Below, piece after piece: positions 1 through 8,480 of a stretch of 64,000 nt of DNA (positions are counted from its first letter, which is position 1; each line of letters begins with the position of its first letter). Position numbers and translations under genes: made by a program. Where the stretch lies: NCBI RefSeq assembly GCF_014700075.1, contig NZ_JACXBU010000009.1, positions 62,001-126,000 on the forward strand, given 5' to 3'. Under the pieces are notes generated by a model. The model was not told the origin of the DNA, ran no database searches, and saw nothing but the letters and a program-made list of their open reading frames with translations. The stretch is from Pseudomonas sp. JM0905a (lineage in GTDB: Bacteria > Pseudomonadota > Gammaproteobacteria > Pseudomonadales > Pseudomonadaceae).

Positions 1-38
1 CCAAGCGGACCGATGGTCCGCCATTGCCCCTACAACAG

Positions 39-68
39 CAGAAAGCCCGGCAAGGGCCGGGCTTTCTG
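39..68. terminator. Terminator hairpin downstream of ilvD
   Basis: A perfect 12-bp stem (39-50 with 57-68, arm CAGAAAGCCCGG) around a 6-nt loop begins 14 bases beyond the ilvD stop codon. A run of T is short on either side, so it is a plausible but not classical intrinsic terminator. It may serve both ilvD and a gene entering from outside the window. Confidence 0.65.
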
Positions 69-81
69 TCGATCAGGGCGA

Positions 82-1920
82 TCAGCCTTCGAGCATCGAC
101 TTGTCGCGCACCGCGCCCTTGTCGGCGCTGGTGGCGAGCAGGGCGTAGGCCTTGAGGGCAGTGGTCACCTTGCGCGCGCGCGGCGCGACCGGCTTCCAGC
201 CTTTCTTGTCCTGTTCCACGCGACGGGCGGCCAGTTCTTCGTCCGAAACCAGCAGGTTGATGCTGCGGTTGGGGATGTCGATCAGCACCTTGTCGCCGTC
301 CTGCACCAGGCCGATGGCGCCACCAGCGGCGGCTTCCGGCGAGGCGTGGCCGATGGACAGGCCCGAGGTGCCGCCGGAGAAGCGGCCGTCGGTGAGCAGG
401 GCGCACTGTTTGCCCAGGCCCTTGGACTTCAGGTAGCTGGTCGGATACAGCATTTCCTGCATGCCCGGCCCACCTTTCGGGCCTTCGTAGCGGATGATCA
501 CGATGTCGCCGGCCTTCACTTCGTCCGCGAGGATGCCTTTCACGGCGCTGTCCTGGCTTTCGAAGATCTTCGCGGTGCCTTCGAAGACGTGGATGGACTC
601 ATCCACGCCGGCGGTTTTCACCACGCAGCCGTCGAGGGCGATGTTGCCGTAGAGCACGGCCAGGCCGCCCTCCTGGGAGTAAGCGTGCTCGACGGAGCGA
701 ATGCAGCCTTCGGCGCGGTCGTCGTCCAGGGTCGGCCAGCGAGTGGACTGGCTGAAAGCGACCTGGGTGGGGATGCCGGCCGGGCCTGCCTTGAAGAAGG
801 TGTGCACGGCTTCGTCGCTGGTCTGGGTGATGTCCCACTGGGCGATGGCGTCGGCCATGCTCGGGCTGTGCACGGTGGCGACGTCGGTGTGCAGCAGGCC
901 GCCACGGGCCAGTTCACCGAGGATGGAGAAGATGCCGCCGGCGCGGTGCACGTCTTCCATGTGGTACTTCTGGATGTTCGGCGCCACCTTGCACAGCTGC
1001 GGGACCTTGCGCGACAGGCGATCGATGTCACGCAGGTCGAAGGCCACTTCGGCCTCCTGGGCGGCGGCCAGCAGGTGCAGGATGGTGTTGGTGGAACCGC
1101 CCATGGCGATGTCCAGGGTCATGGCGTTCTCGAACGCCTTGAAGTTGGCGATGTTGCGCGGCAGGACGGAATCGTCGCCTTCGCCGTAGTAGCGCTGGCA
1201 CAGTTCGACGGCCAGGCGGCCGGCGCGCAGGAACAGCTGCTCGCGGTCGGCGTGGGTCGCCAGGGTCGAACCGTTGCCCGGCAGGGACAGGCCGAGGGCT
1301 TCGGTCAGGCAGTTCATCGAGTTGGCGGTGAACATGCCGGAGCAGGAACCGCAGGTGGGGCAGGCGCTGCGCTCGTACTCGGCGACTTTTTCGTCGGAGC
1401 AGGAATCATCGGCGGCAACCACCATGGCGTCCACCAGGTCCAGGCCGTGGTTCGCCAGCTTGGTCTTGCCGGCTTCCATCGGGCCACCGGAGACGAAGAC
1501 CACCGGGATGTTCAGGCGCAGGGCGGCCATCAGCATGCCGGGGGTGATCTTGTCGCAGTTGGAGATGCAGACGATGGCGTCGGCGCAGTGGGCGTTGACC
1601 ATGTATTCCACGGAGTCGGCGATGATCTCGCGGCTCGGCAGGGAATACAGCATGCCGTCATGGCCCATGGCGATGCCGTCGTCCACGGCGATGGTGTTGA
1701 ATTCCTTGGCCACGCCGCCGTGCTTCTCGATCTCGCGGGCGACCAGCTGGCCCAGGTCCTTCAGGTGCACGTGGCCAGGCACGAACTGGGTGAAGGAGTT
1801 GGCGATGGCGATGATCGGCTTCTTGAAGTCCTCGTCCTTCATCCCGGTGGCGCGCCACAGGGCACGGGCGCCGGCCATGTTGCGACCGTGGGTGGAGGTT
1901 TTCGAGCGGTAATCGGGCAT
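82..1920 (-). CDS. ilvD: Dihydroxy-acid dehydratase IlvD
   Basis: IlvD dehydrates 2,3-dihydroxy-isovalerate and 2,3-dihydroxy-3-methylvalerate to the 2-oxo acids, the third common step of valine and isoleucine synthesis, in the cytoplasm. The 612-residue product has the usual length for the E. coli-type enzyme. The start reads [22 protein letters not shown], typical of the family, and the Fe-S cluster cysteines are visible in CDKITPGM and in [10 protein letters not shown]. The gene stands alone on the reverse strand: its terminator hairpin lies at 39-68 and its likely promoter at 1947-1975. The product name is certain from sequence; the cluster type ([4Fe-4S] versus [2Fe-2S]) cannot be told from sequence alone. 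Confidence 0.98.
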   Translation of the reverse strand: MPDYRSKTSTHGRNMAGARALWRATGMKDEDFKKPIIAIANSFTQFVPGHVHLKDLGQLVAREIEKHGGVAKEFNTIAVDDGIAMGHDGMLYSLPSREIIADSVEYMVNAHCADAIVCISNCDKITPGMLMAALRLNIPVVFVSGGPMEAGKTKLANHGLDLVDAMVVAADDSCSDEKVAEYERSACPTCGSCSGMFTANSMNCLTEALGLSLPGNGSTLATHADREQLFLRAGRLAVELCQRYYGEGDDSVLPRNIANFKAFENAMTLDIAMGGSTNTILHLLAAAQEAEVAFDLRDIDRLSRKVPQLCKVAPNIQKYHMEDVHRAGGIFSILGELARGGLLHTDVATVHSPSMADAIAQWDITQTSDEAVHTFFKAGPAGIPTQVAFSQSTRWPTLDDDRAEGCIRSVEHAYSQEGGLAVLYGNIALDGCVVKTAGVDESIHVFEGTAKIFESQDSAVKGILADEVKAGDIVIIRYEGPKGGPGMQEMLYPTSYLKSKGLGKQCALLTDGRFSGGTSGLSIGHASPEAAAGGAIGLVQDGDKVLIDIPNRSINLLVSDEELAARRVEQDKKGWKPVAPRARKVTTALKAYALLATSADKGAVRDKSMLEG

Positions 1921-1946
1921 GACGGTTTCCTGCGGCTAATCAGGTA

Positions 1947-1975
1947 TCGATAAGAGTCTCATCGTGAGCGCGCAA
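1947..1975 (-). promoter_or_regulatory. Candidate sigma-70 promoter of ilvD
   Basis: On the reverse strand TTGCGC (1975-1970) is followed by a 17-bp spacer and TATCGA (1952-1947), about 30 bases before the ilvD ATG. Both boxes deviate from consensus, so this is only a candidate. I see no gene in the rest of the 1921-2186 interval, which is very GC-rich. Confidence 0.35.
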
Positions 1976-2186
1976 CATACCGGATGCAAACAGCAGTTGG
2001 CCGTTCGGTCGGTGGTGGCCGGAAGGCGTGGCGGGGTCACCGCTCGCTCGGCCGGGGCTCACTGGCCCGCCGGAGGATGGTTGGCGAGGAATCGCCCGAT
2101 TCTACGCCGGGCCCGGCCGGCAGGGAAAGGCTGGCGGTCGGGCCGGCGCTGGGGCCGGCCCGGATGCCGCAGGGCTGGACGCGCGC

Positions 2187-3383
2187 TTAGCTGTTGGGCA
2201 GCAAGCGGCAGGTCAGGCTCTTGATGTAGCGGGTTTCGCTGATGGCCGGGTGTACCGGGTGGTCCGGACCCTGGCCGCCACGCTCCAGCAGGATGATGTT
2301 GCGGTCCAGGTGGCGTGCGCTGCCCAGCAGGATGTTCTGCAGGTCGTCTTCCGGCAGGTGCATGGAGCAGGAGGCGCTGACCAGGATGCCGTCCTTGTTC
2401 AGTAGGCGCATGGCCTGCTCGTTCAGGCGGCGGTAGGCGGCTTCGCCGTTCTTCAGGTCCTTCTTGCGCTTGATGAAGGCTGGCGGGTCGGCGACCACCA
2501 CGTCGAAGCGTTCTTCAGCGGCTTTCAGTTCTTTCAGGGCTTCGAAGACATCGCCTTCAACACAGGTCACCTGCTCGGCCACGCCGTTGAGGGTGGCGTT
2601 GCGCTCCACACCGTCCAGGGCGAAACCGGAAGCGTCGACGCAGAACACTTCGCTGGCGCCGAAGGCCGCGGCCTGCACACCCCAGCCACCGATGTAGCTG
2701 AACAGGTCGAGCACGCGCTTGCCCTTCACGTAGGGCGCCAGGCGCGCGCGGTTCATGCGGTGGTCGTAGAACCAGCCGGTCTTCTGGCCTTCCATGACCG
2801 GGGCTTCGAATTTCACGCCGTTCTCTTCCAGGGCGACCCACTCCGGCACCACGCCGAATGCGGTGTCCACGTAACGCTCCAGGCCTTCGGCGTCACGGGC
2901 GCTGGAATCGTTCTTCCAGAGCACGCCGCGCGGTTTCAGCACCTGCACCAGGGCGTCGAGCACGGCGTCCTTGTTGCGCTCCATGGCGGCGGAGGCCAGT
3001 TGTACGACCAGGTGGTCGCCGAAGCGGTCCACCACCAGCCCCGGCAACAGGTCGGAGTCGCCGTAGACCAGTCGGTAGAAGGGTTTGTCGAACAGGCGCT
3101 CGCGCAGGCTCAGGGCGACGTTGATGCGGTGCACCAGCAGGGATTTGTCCAGGGTGTGCTTGACGTCGCGGGACACCAGGCGCGCGCAGATCAGGTTGTT
3201 CGGGGAGAGGGCGACCACACCCAGCGGCTTGCCGCCGGCGGCTTCGAGAATGGCCTGGTCACCGGGCTGGAAGAGGTTCAGCGGGGTGGCGACCACGTCC
3301 ACTTCGTTGCTGTAGACCCACAGATGGCCGGCGCGCAGGCGTCGATCGGCATTGGCTTTGAGGCGCAGGCTGGGCAGGGACAT
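2187..3383 (-). CDS. Class I SAM-dependent 23S rRNA methyltransferase, RlmI-like
   Basis: Likely a 23S rRNA m5C methyltransferase of the RlmI (YccW) family. The 398-residue protein starts at MSLPSLRLKANADRRL (3383), preferred over an upstream in-frame ATG because family members begin here and GGAGAG lies just upstream. A PUA domain fills residues 1-75 (RAGHLWVYSNEVD). The Rossmann-type methyltransferase domain carries the SAM motif VLDLFSYIGGWG and the catalytic-region motif ADPPAFIKRKKD. The gene is monocistronic between ilvD and the divergent HDOD gene. The family is clear; the exact target base is taken from E. coli RlmI and not shown here. Confidence 0.9.
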   Translation of the reverse strand: MSLPSLRLKANADRRLRAGHLWVYSNEVDVVATPLNLFQPGDQAILEAAGGKPLGVVALSPNNLICARLVSRDVKHTLDKSLLVHRINVALSLRERLFDKPFYRLVYGDSDLLPGLVVDRFGDHLVVQLASAAMERNKDAVLDALVQVLKPRGVLWKNDSSARDAEGLERYVDTAFGVVPEWVALEENGVKFEAPVMEGQKTGWFYDHRMNRARLAPYVKGKRVLDLFSYIGGWGVQAAAFGASEVFCVDASGFALDGVERNATLNGVAEQVTCVEGDVFEALKELKAAEERFDVVVADPPAFIKRKKDLKNGEAAYRRLNEQAMRLLNKDGILVSASCSMHLPEDDLQNILLGSARHLDRNIILLERGGQGPDHPVHPAISETRYIKSLTCRLLPNS

Positions 3384-3561
3384 GTGTCGCTCTCCGGAAA
3401 AAAGGCGGGGATTATACCCCAGGCAATACCTGCCCCGGAGGCCACCCGGCGGCACCGGCGGCCACTTGGCACGACAGTCGGAAAATGGCCGGAAATCCCG
3501 AGCAAGTGATTGGTCCAACCGGGTAGACTGTCGATTCGGTCAAACTTCCCACTCGTCCCCC

Positions 3562-4428
3562 ATGGCTCAAGAACTTTCCGCAGATCAGATCCGTCAGGTC
3601 CTGCAGGGCATCAGTGTGCCGCCGCAGCCGCAGATCATGGTCGACCTGCAAATGGAGCAGGTCATGCCCAGCCCCGACCTGAAGTCCATCGCCCGCCTGA
3701 TCAGCCAGGATCCGGGCCTGTCCGGCGCGCTGCTGAAGATCGTCAATTCGCCGTTCTTCGGCCTGACCAACCGCATCGCTTCGATCCAGCAGGCGGTGAA
3801 CCTGCTGGGCTGCAACACGGTGATCAACCTGATCAACGCACAGTCGATCAAAGGCGAGATGAGCGACGAGACCATCGTCACCCTGAACCGTTTCTGGGAC
3901 ACCGCCCAGGACGTGGCCATGACCTGCCTGACCCTGGCCAAGCGCATCGGCTACCAGTCCGCCGACGAGGCCTACGCCCTTGGCCTGTTCCACAATTGCG
4001 GCATCCCGTTGATGCTCAAGCGCTTCCCCGACTACATGACGGTGCTGGAAGAGGCCTACGCCAGCGCGGGTCCGGAACGCCGCGTGGTGGACACCGAGAA
4101 CCGCCTGCTGAACACCAACCATGCGGTGGTCGGCTACTTCACCGCGCGTTCCTGGCGCCTGCCGGAGCATCTCTGCGAGGCCATCGCCAACCACCACAAC
4201 GCCTCGTCCATCTTCAGCGACGACTCCGGCCGCGACGCCCAGCTCAAGAACCTGCTGGCGATCCTCAAGATGGCCGAGCACATCTGCGCTTCGCACCTGG
4301 TGCTGGGCAACCAGGCCGAGGACTATGAGTGGATGAGCATCCGTGGCCAGGTACTGGACTATGTCGGGCTCTCGGAGTACGACTTCGAGAACCTCAAGGA
4401 AAGCATTCGTGAACTTGGCGCGAGCTGA
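3562..4428 (+). CDS. HDOD domain-containing protein
   Basis: A 288-residue protein made almost entirely of one HDOD domain (residues about 15-210), a relative of the HD superfamily that usually lacks phosphodiesterase activity and serves as a signalling module. Visible features include [32 protein letters not shown] and the helix around [16 protein letters not shown]. The late region has an ANHHN stretch. No receiver, GGDEF or kinase domain is attached. The gene ends 14 bp before mutM and probably shares its transcript. Start 3562 (MAQELSAD) is chosen because the upstream part of the frame is antisense to the rlmI-like gene. The role is unknown; chemotaxis, cell-cycle or stress signalling are options. 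Confidence 0.85.
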   Translation: MAQELSADQIRQVLQGISVPPQPQIMVDLQMEQVMPSPDLKSIARLISQDPGLSGALLKIVNSPFFGLTNRIASIQQAVNLLGCNTVINLINAQSIKGEMSDETIVTLNRFWDTAQDVAMTCLTLAKRIGYQSADEAYALGLFHNCGIPLMLKRFPDYMTVLEEAYASAGPERRVVDTENRLLNTNHAVVGYFTARSWRLPEHLCEAIANHHNASSIFSDDSGRDAQLKNLLAILKMAEHICASHLVLGNQAEDYEWMSIRGQVLDYVGLSEYDFENLKESIRELGAS

Positions 4429-4442
4429 GTACCGAGAAACCG

Positions 4443-5255
4443 ATGCCTGAATTACCTGAAGTCGAAACCACCCGCCGCGGTATCGCGCCCTTCCTCGAAG
4501 GCCAGCGCGTCAGCCGGGTGATCGTGCGTGAACGCCGCCTGCGCTGGCCGATTCCCGAGGACCTCGACGTGCGCCTGTCCGGCCAGCGCATCCTGCAGGT
4601 GGAACGCCGCGCTAAGTACCTGTTGCTGCAGGCCGAGGCCGGCACGCTGATCAGCCACCTCGGCATGTCTGGCAGCCTGCGCCTGGTGGAGGCGGGGCTG
4701 GCCGTGGCCAAGCACGAGCATGTGGATATTGAGCTGGAATCGGGGATGGCCCTGCGCTACACCGATCCGCGCCGTTTCGGCGCCCTGTTGTGGAGCGACG
4801 ATCCGCTGAACCACGAGCTGCTGCGTCACCTGGGGCCGGAGCCGCTGACCGACCTGTTCGACGGCGAACGCCTGTTCCAGCTCTCCCGCAGCCGCAGCAT
4901 GGCGGTGAAGCCCTTCATCATGGACAACGCCGTGGTGGTGGGCGTCGGCAACATCTACGCCAGCGAAGCGCTGTTCGCCGCCGGCATCGACCCGCGCCGC
5001 GAGGCCTGCTCCATTTCCCGGGCGCGCTACCTGAAGCTGGCCGAGGAGATCAAACGCATCCTCGCCCAGGCCATCGAATGCGGCGGCACCACCCTGCGCG
5101 ACTTCGTCGGTGGCGACGGCAAGCCCGGCTACTTCCAGCAGGAACTCTGGGTCTACGGTCGCGCTGGCGAGTTCTGCAAGCAATGCGGTTCGACCCTGCG
5201 GGAAATCCGTCTCGGCCAACGTGCCAGCGTCTATTGTCCGCGCTGCCAACGCTGA
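4443..5255 (+). CDS. mutM: Formamidopyrimidine-DNA glycosylase (Fpg/MutM)
   Basis: MutM excises 8-oxoguanine and formamidopyrimidines and nicks the abasic strand by beta,delta-elimination. All hallmarks are present in 270 residues: the N-terminal MPELPEVE, in which Pro2 becomes the catalytic nucleophile and Glu3 assists; the helix-two-turn-helix region with [17 protein letters not shown]; and a C-terminal zinc finger with CKQC and CPRC pairs. It sits 14 bp behind the HDOD gene. A short hairpin (5262-5281) follows the stop codon. Confidence 0.98.
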   Translation: MPELPEVETTRRGIAPFLEGQRVSRVIVRERRLRWPIPEDLDVRLSGQRILQVERRAKYLLLQAEAGTLISHLGMSGSLRLVEAGLAVAKHEHVDIELESGMALRYTDPRRFGALLWSDDPLNHELLRHLGPEPLTDLFDGERLFQLSRSRSMAVKPFIMDNAVVVGVGNIYASEALFAAGIDPRREACSISRARYLKLAEEIKRILAQAIECGGTTLRDFVGGDGKPGYFQQELWVYGRAGEFCKQCGSTLREIRLGQRASVYCPRCQR

Positions 5256-5261
5256 TCCCTC

Positions 5262-5281
5262 GCCGAGTCGCCAGACTCGGC
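5262..5281. terminator. Hairpin after mutM, possible weak terminator
   Basis: An 8-bp perfect stem (GCCGAGTC, 5262-5269 with 5274-5281) and a GCCA loop lie 7 bp after the mutM stop. There is no U-tract, so it may instead stabilise the mRNA 3' end or pause polymerase before the acyltransferase gene at 5318. Confidence 0.35.
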
Positions 5282-5317
5282 GCCGAGCATCCCTAGAACA
5301 AGAAAGAAGTCTGTCCT

Positions 5318-5896
5318 ATGTACGGTAACTACCTGCCCCCCAATCCCTTTGCCGAGGCGGTCGGCCACGGCGTGCTGCGCCTGATGGGCTGGCGCATCGA
5401 AGGGCGCCTGCCACCCCTCGACAAGTTCGTGATCATTGGCGCCCACCACACTTCCAACTGGGACTTCGTGCTGTTCCTCGCGGTGAAGTTCTTGCTGCGC
5501 CTGAACGCCCGCTGGTTCGGCAAGCACACCATCTTCCGCTGGCCTTTCGCCGGGCTGATGCAGCGTTGGGGTGGCGTGCCGATCCATCGCCACCTGAAGC
5601 TCAACATGGTGGAGCAGGCCGTGGAACGCTTCCGCGAAAGCCGCGAGTTCATGCTGGTGATCTCGCCCGAAGGCACCCGCAAGCGGGTGGAGCGCTGGAA
5701 GATGGGCTTCTACCACATCGCCCGTGGCGCCGACGTGCCGGTGGTCCCGGCGGCCCTGGACTACGTCAACCGCCGGGTGGTGATCGGCGAGCCGTTCTAC
5801 ACCACCGGCAACGAGCAGGCCGACCTGCAGCAGTTGCTGGCCTTCTACCGGCCCTACGTACCGAAAAAACCCGACTACGCTTTCAATGGCGATTGA
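5318..5896 (+). CDS. 1-acylglycerol-3-phosphate O-acyltransferase family protein
   Basis: A 192-residue member of the PlsC-like acyltransferase family. The catalytic HX4D motif is HTSNWD (residues about 47-52), followed by FGKHTIFRWPFAGLM, the substrate-binding block and the SPEGTRKRVERWKMGFYHIA motif (EGTR block III). The protein is shorter than classical PlsC and lacks a strong N-terminal membrane anchor, as in the small YihG/OlsA-like relatives. The acyl acceptor cannot be read from sequence. It follows mutM by 62 bp and may be read through from it. Confidence 0.85.
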   Translation: MYGNYLPPNPFAEAVGHGVLRLMGWRIEGRLPPLDKFVIIGAHHTSNWDFVLFLAVKFLLRLNARWFGKHTIFRWPFAGLMQRWGGVPIHRHLKLNMVEQAVERFRESREFMLVISPEGTRKRVERWKMGFYHIARGADVPVVPAALDYVNRRVVIGEPFYTTGNEQADLQQLLAFYRPYVPKKPDYAFNGD

Positions 5897-5968
5897 AGGC
5901 CGTCACGCTGCCAATGTGCCATGCGCTGTTATAGTTTTTCGTACACCACTATCTGAAGGATCGCCCGT

Positions 5969-6307
5969 ATGAACCTGCTCCGCACGACCGCTGCTGTCCT
6001 GGCGCTGACCACTGGCCTGCTGGCGCTGCCGGCTAACGCGGAAGTGGTACAGGAAAATGTCAGCGGCGACCCCATGTACTCCGTCAACGCCCCCAGCGGC
6101 TACAGCATGGCCGGCGACATCCTGATCGCCCGCCCGTTGCTGATCGGCGCCACGGTGATCGGCGCGGGCCTGTTCATCGTCAGCCTGCCGTTCTCCGCCC
6201 TCGGCGGTAATGTCGGGGATGCCGCCAATGCGCTGGTTGTAGAGCCGGGCAGGGAGGCCTTCGTACGCTGCCTGGGCTGCACCATGAGCGGTTACAGGGA
6301 AGACTGA
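5969..6307 (+). CDS. Small exported/membrane protein of unknown function
   Basis: A 112-residue protein with a clear signal peptide ([19 protein letters not shown], cleavage after PANA at about residue 24). One strong hydrophobic stretch follows at about residues 51-75 ([20 protein letters not shown]). The C-terminal tail contains RCLGCTMSG. The protein is therefore probably anchored in the inner membrane with both ends short. I do not recognise a functional family. It has its own RBS (AAGGA) and a terminator hairpin follows at 6330-6352, so it looks monocistronic. Confidence 0.75.
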   Translation: MNLLRTTAAVLALTTGLLALPANAEVVQENVSGDPMYSVNAPSGYSMAGDILIARPLLIGATVIGAGLFIVSLPFSALGGNVGDAANALVVEPGREAFVRCLGCTMSGYRED

Positions 6308-6329
6308 TCCCTTCCTGCGGCTCCATCGC

Positions 6330-6352
6330 GACGGCCCCTTTTCGGGGCCGTC
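6330..6352 (+). terminator. Intrinsic terminator
   Basis: Perfect 9-bp GC-rich stem (GACGGCCCC, 6330-6338 with 6344-6352) with a TTTTC loop, followed by GGCGTTTT. It separates the small membrane-protein gene from the Na/Pi transporter gene. Confidence 0.7.
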
Positions 6353-6437
6353 GGCGTTTTCGGGCGCGCCCGCGGGTTGCCCTCCGGCCATCGCATCGGT
6401 TAATAGCTGGGCCTTGTCTGGTGAAGGAATACCGCCC

Positions 6438-8270
6438 GTGAAGCACCACTCCCGCATCGTTCTGCTGATCCTGGCCGCCGTGGGGCTGGCTTTGAGCTTC
6501 TGGTTCAGTTCCGGCTGGCTCGAACTGTGCGCGGGGCTCGCGCTGTTCCTGTTCGGCATGCAGTGCCTGGAAGAAGGGCTGCGCGAGCTTGCCGGCGGCA
6601 AGCTGGAGCAATTGCTGGCACGCAGCACCGCCACCTCCTTCAAGGGGCTGATGTTCGGCATCGGCGGCACCTTGCTGCTGCAGTCCAGCACGCTGGTTTC
6701 CCTGCTCACCATCGCCTTCATCAGTGCCGGGTTGATCCAGCTGGCCGGCGGCATCGCCATCCTCTTCGGTGCCAACCTGGGCGCCACCAGCGGCATCTGG
6801 CTGCTGGCCCTGGCCGGGCAGAATCTCAGCCTCAGCCCGCTGGCCCTGCCGTTGCTGGTGTTCGGCGTGCTCGGTGGCTTCCTGGGCGAGAAAAGCAAGG
6901 CCGCCGGGCGCATCGTGCTCGGCATCGCCTTCATCTTCCTCGGCATCGACCAGATCAAGGATGGCTTCGCCAGCTTCGGTGACGGCCTCGACCTCACCGC
7001 TTACCAGGCCGACGGGCTGATGGGCAGTCTGCTGTTTGCGCTGATTGGTCTGTTAGTCACGGTAGTGCTGCAGTCCAGCCACGCCACCCTGATGCTGACC
7101 CTGGCGGCACTGGCCGGCGGCCAGCTGGATCTCGCCCAGGGCTTCGCCATCGCCATCGGTTCCAATGTCGGCAGCAGCGTAACCACCGCTTTCGTCGGTT
7201 CCCTCGGCGGCAATCGCAGCGGTCAGCGCCTGGCGCTGGCTCACGTACTGTTCAACGTGGTCACCTGCACCCTGGCCTTCATCCTGCTGGGGCCGCTGAG
7301 TTGGCTGGTCGACCGCATTGCCGGCCTCACCGGCCTGGGCGAGAACGAACTGATCCAGTTGGCCATGTTCCACAGCCTGATCAACGCCATGGGCGTGCTG
7401 CTGTTCTGGCCCCTGCAGAAGCGCCTTGCACTGTGGCTGGTGCGCTGGCTACCAGAGCGCGAAGAGCCCCAGGTACTGATCACCGAGCTGGCCGCGGGGC
7501 CGGAAGAACCTCAGCGTACCCAGGCGCGCTACCTCAGCGAGCGCGCCCTGGATTCGGCGGACGCCGCGGCCAGCGCCGTGGTACGCGAGCTGCACCACCT
7601 TGGCCGGCTGAGCATGGAGGTGATCTGCCACGCGCTCTACCTGCCGGTGGAGCAGTTGGCCAAGGCCCAGGGCGATGAGCTCCTGCTGCACGCACGGCCG
7701 GAGCGCTATCACCTGGATGCCGAAGCGCTCTACCAGCGGCATATCAAGGGGGTGTACGGCGACCTGCTGAGCTTCATGGGGCGGCTTGACCTGCCGCTGG
7801 ACGAGGCGCACCAGCAATTCTGGGTCAGTTGCCAGCTGGCGGCGCTGCAATTGGTGGATGCGGTGAAGGATGCCAAGCACTTGCAGAAGAACCTGGGGCG
7901 CTACCTGGACGAAGAGCCGTCGCCGATCCGCGAGGCCTACGTGGACCTGCGCCGTCATCTGCTGGCGATGCTCCACGAACTGCGCGAGCTGGGCCGCTCC
8001 GAACTCCCGGAAGAGGCCTGGAACGAGCGCCTGCGCTGGCTGGACGAAAAGGCGGCAGCCTTCGACGGCACCTTCCGCACCCGCCTGTTCAATTCCGTAC
8101 GCAGCACCGAGCTGGACGGCCTGCAGACCAGCTCGCTGATGAACGACCTGGGCTACGCCAGCCGGATATTCCAGAGCCTGCGCAACGTGCTGATGCTGGG
8201 TGAGGGGGAGTTGCTGTTCCGCGAGCTGCGGCGGCTGGAGCAGGACGAAGAGTCGCTGATCGTGCTGTAG
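6438..8270 (+). CDS. Na/Pi cotransporter family protein with PhoU-like C-terminal domain
   Basis: A 610-residue inner-membrane protein of the NptA/YjbB type, expected to move phosphate with sodium, often outward. The N-terminal half holds the two inverted Na/Pi repeats, each with the QSS signature (LLLQSSTLVSLL near residue 82 and VVLQSSHATLML near 211). The C-terminal cytoplasmic half (after about residue 350) is helical and PhoU-like (AASAVVRELHHLGRLSMEV). I place the start at GTG 6438, with AAGGA nine bases upstream; a TTG at 6414 would add eight residues. No pst or pho genes lie nearby. Direction of transport is inferred from relatives. Confidence 0.87.
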   Translation: MKHHSRIVLLILAAVGLALSFWFSSGWLELCAGLALFLFGMQCLEEGLRELAGGKLEQLLARSTATSFKGLMFGIGGTLLLQSSTLVSLLTIAFISAGLIQLAGGIAILFGANLGATSGIWLLALAGQNLSLSPLALPLLVFGVLGGFLGEKSKAAGRIVLGIAFIFLGIDQIKDGFASFGDGLDLTAYQADGLMGSLLFALIGLLVTVVLQSSHATLMLTLAALAGGQLDLAQGFAIAIGSNVGSSVTTAFVGSLGGNRSGQRLALAHVLFNVVTCTLAFILLGPLSWLVDRIAGLTGLGENELIQLAMFHSLINAMGVLLFWPLQKRLALWLVRWLPEREEPQVLITELAAGPEEPQRTQARYLSERALDSADAAASAVVRELHHLGRLSMEVICHALYLPVEQLAKAQGDELLLHARPERYHLDAEALYQRHIKGVYGDLLSFMGRLDLPLDEAHQQFWVSCQLAALQLVDAVKDAKHLQKNLGRYLDEEPSPIREAYVDLRRHLLAMLHELRELGRSELPEEAWNERLRWLDEKAAAFDGTFRTRLFNSVRSTELDGLQTSSLMNDLGYASRIFQSLRNVLMLGEGELLFRELRRLEQDEESLIVL

Positions 8271-8356
8271 GTGGCCGTCTGTGGAGCGGGCAGCCCCCTA
8301 TCCCTCTGGGGCGAAGAGGCATGCTTTCGGAAGCACCGCTTCCGATGCCGATTAGC

Positions 8357-8459
8357 GCCTGATCGCGAAGCGATCAGGCAGGGGCGCAGAGCGGGGGTGG
8401 GGTGAGGGAAGTTCGTGTTCGCTGGGCGTTCGTGGTGGACCGGTGAAGCCTGGTCCACC
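8357..8459. terminator. Two hairpins in the convergent gap between the transporter and ggt
   Basis: The 210-bp gap holds two stems. The first is 10 bp (8357-8366 with 8370-8379) with a GAA loop; the second is 8 bp (GGTGGACC 8434-8441 with 8452-8459). They lie between convergent genes and probably end transcription from both sides. The rest of the gap shows nothing further. Confidence 0.5.
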
Positions 8460-8480
8460 CCAAAGGGCCGCTGCGCGTCC

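Noticed and set aside
13-1953. 646-residue open frame antisense to ilvD
   Set aside because: It mirrors the ilvD gene across its whole length, lacks family features and has the Gly/His/Val-rich look of a GC-rich shadow frame. Similar antisense frames elsewhere (for example over metX, the dynamin-like gene, pilT-pilU and the acylase) were dropped for the same reason.
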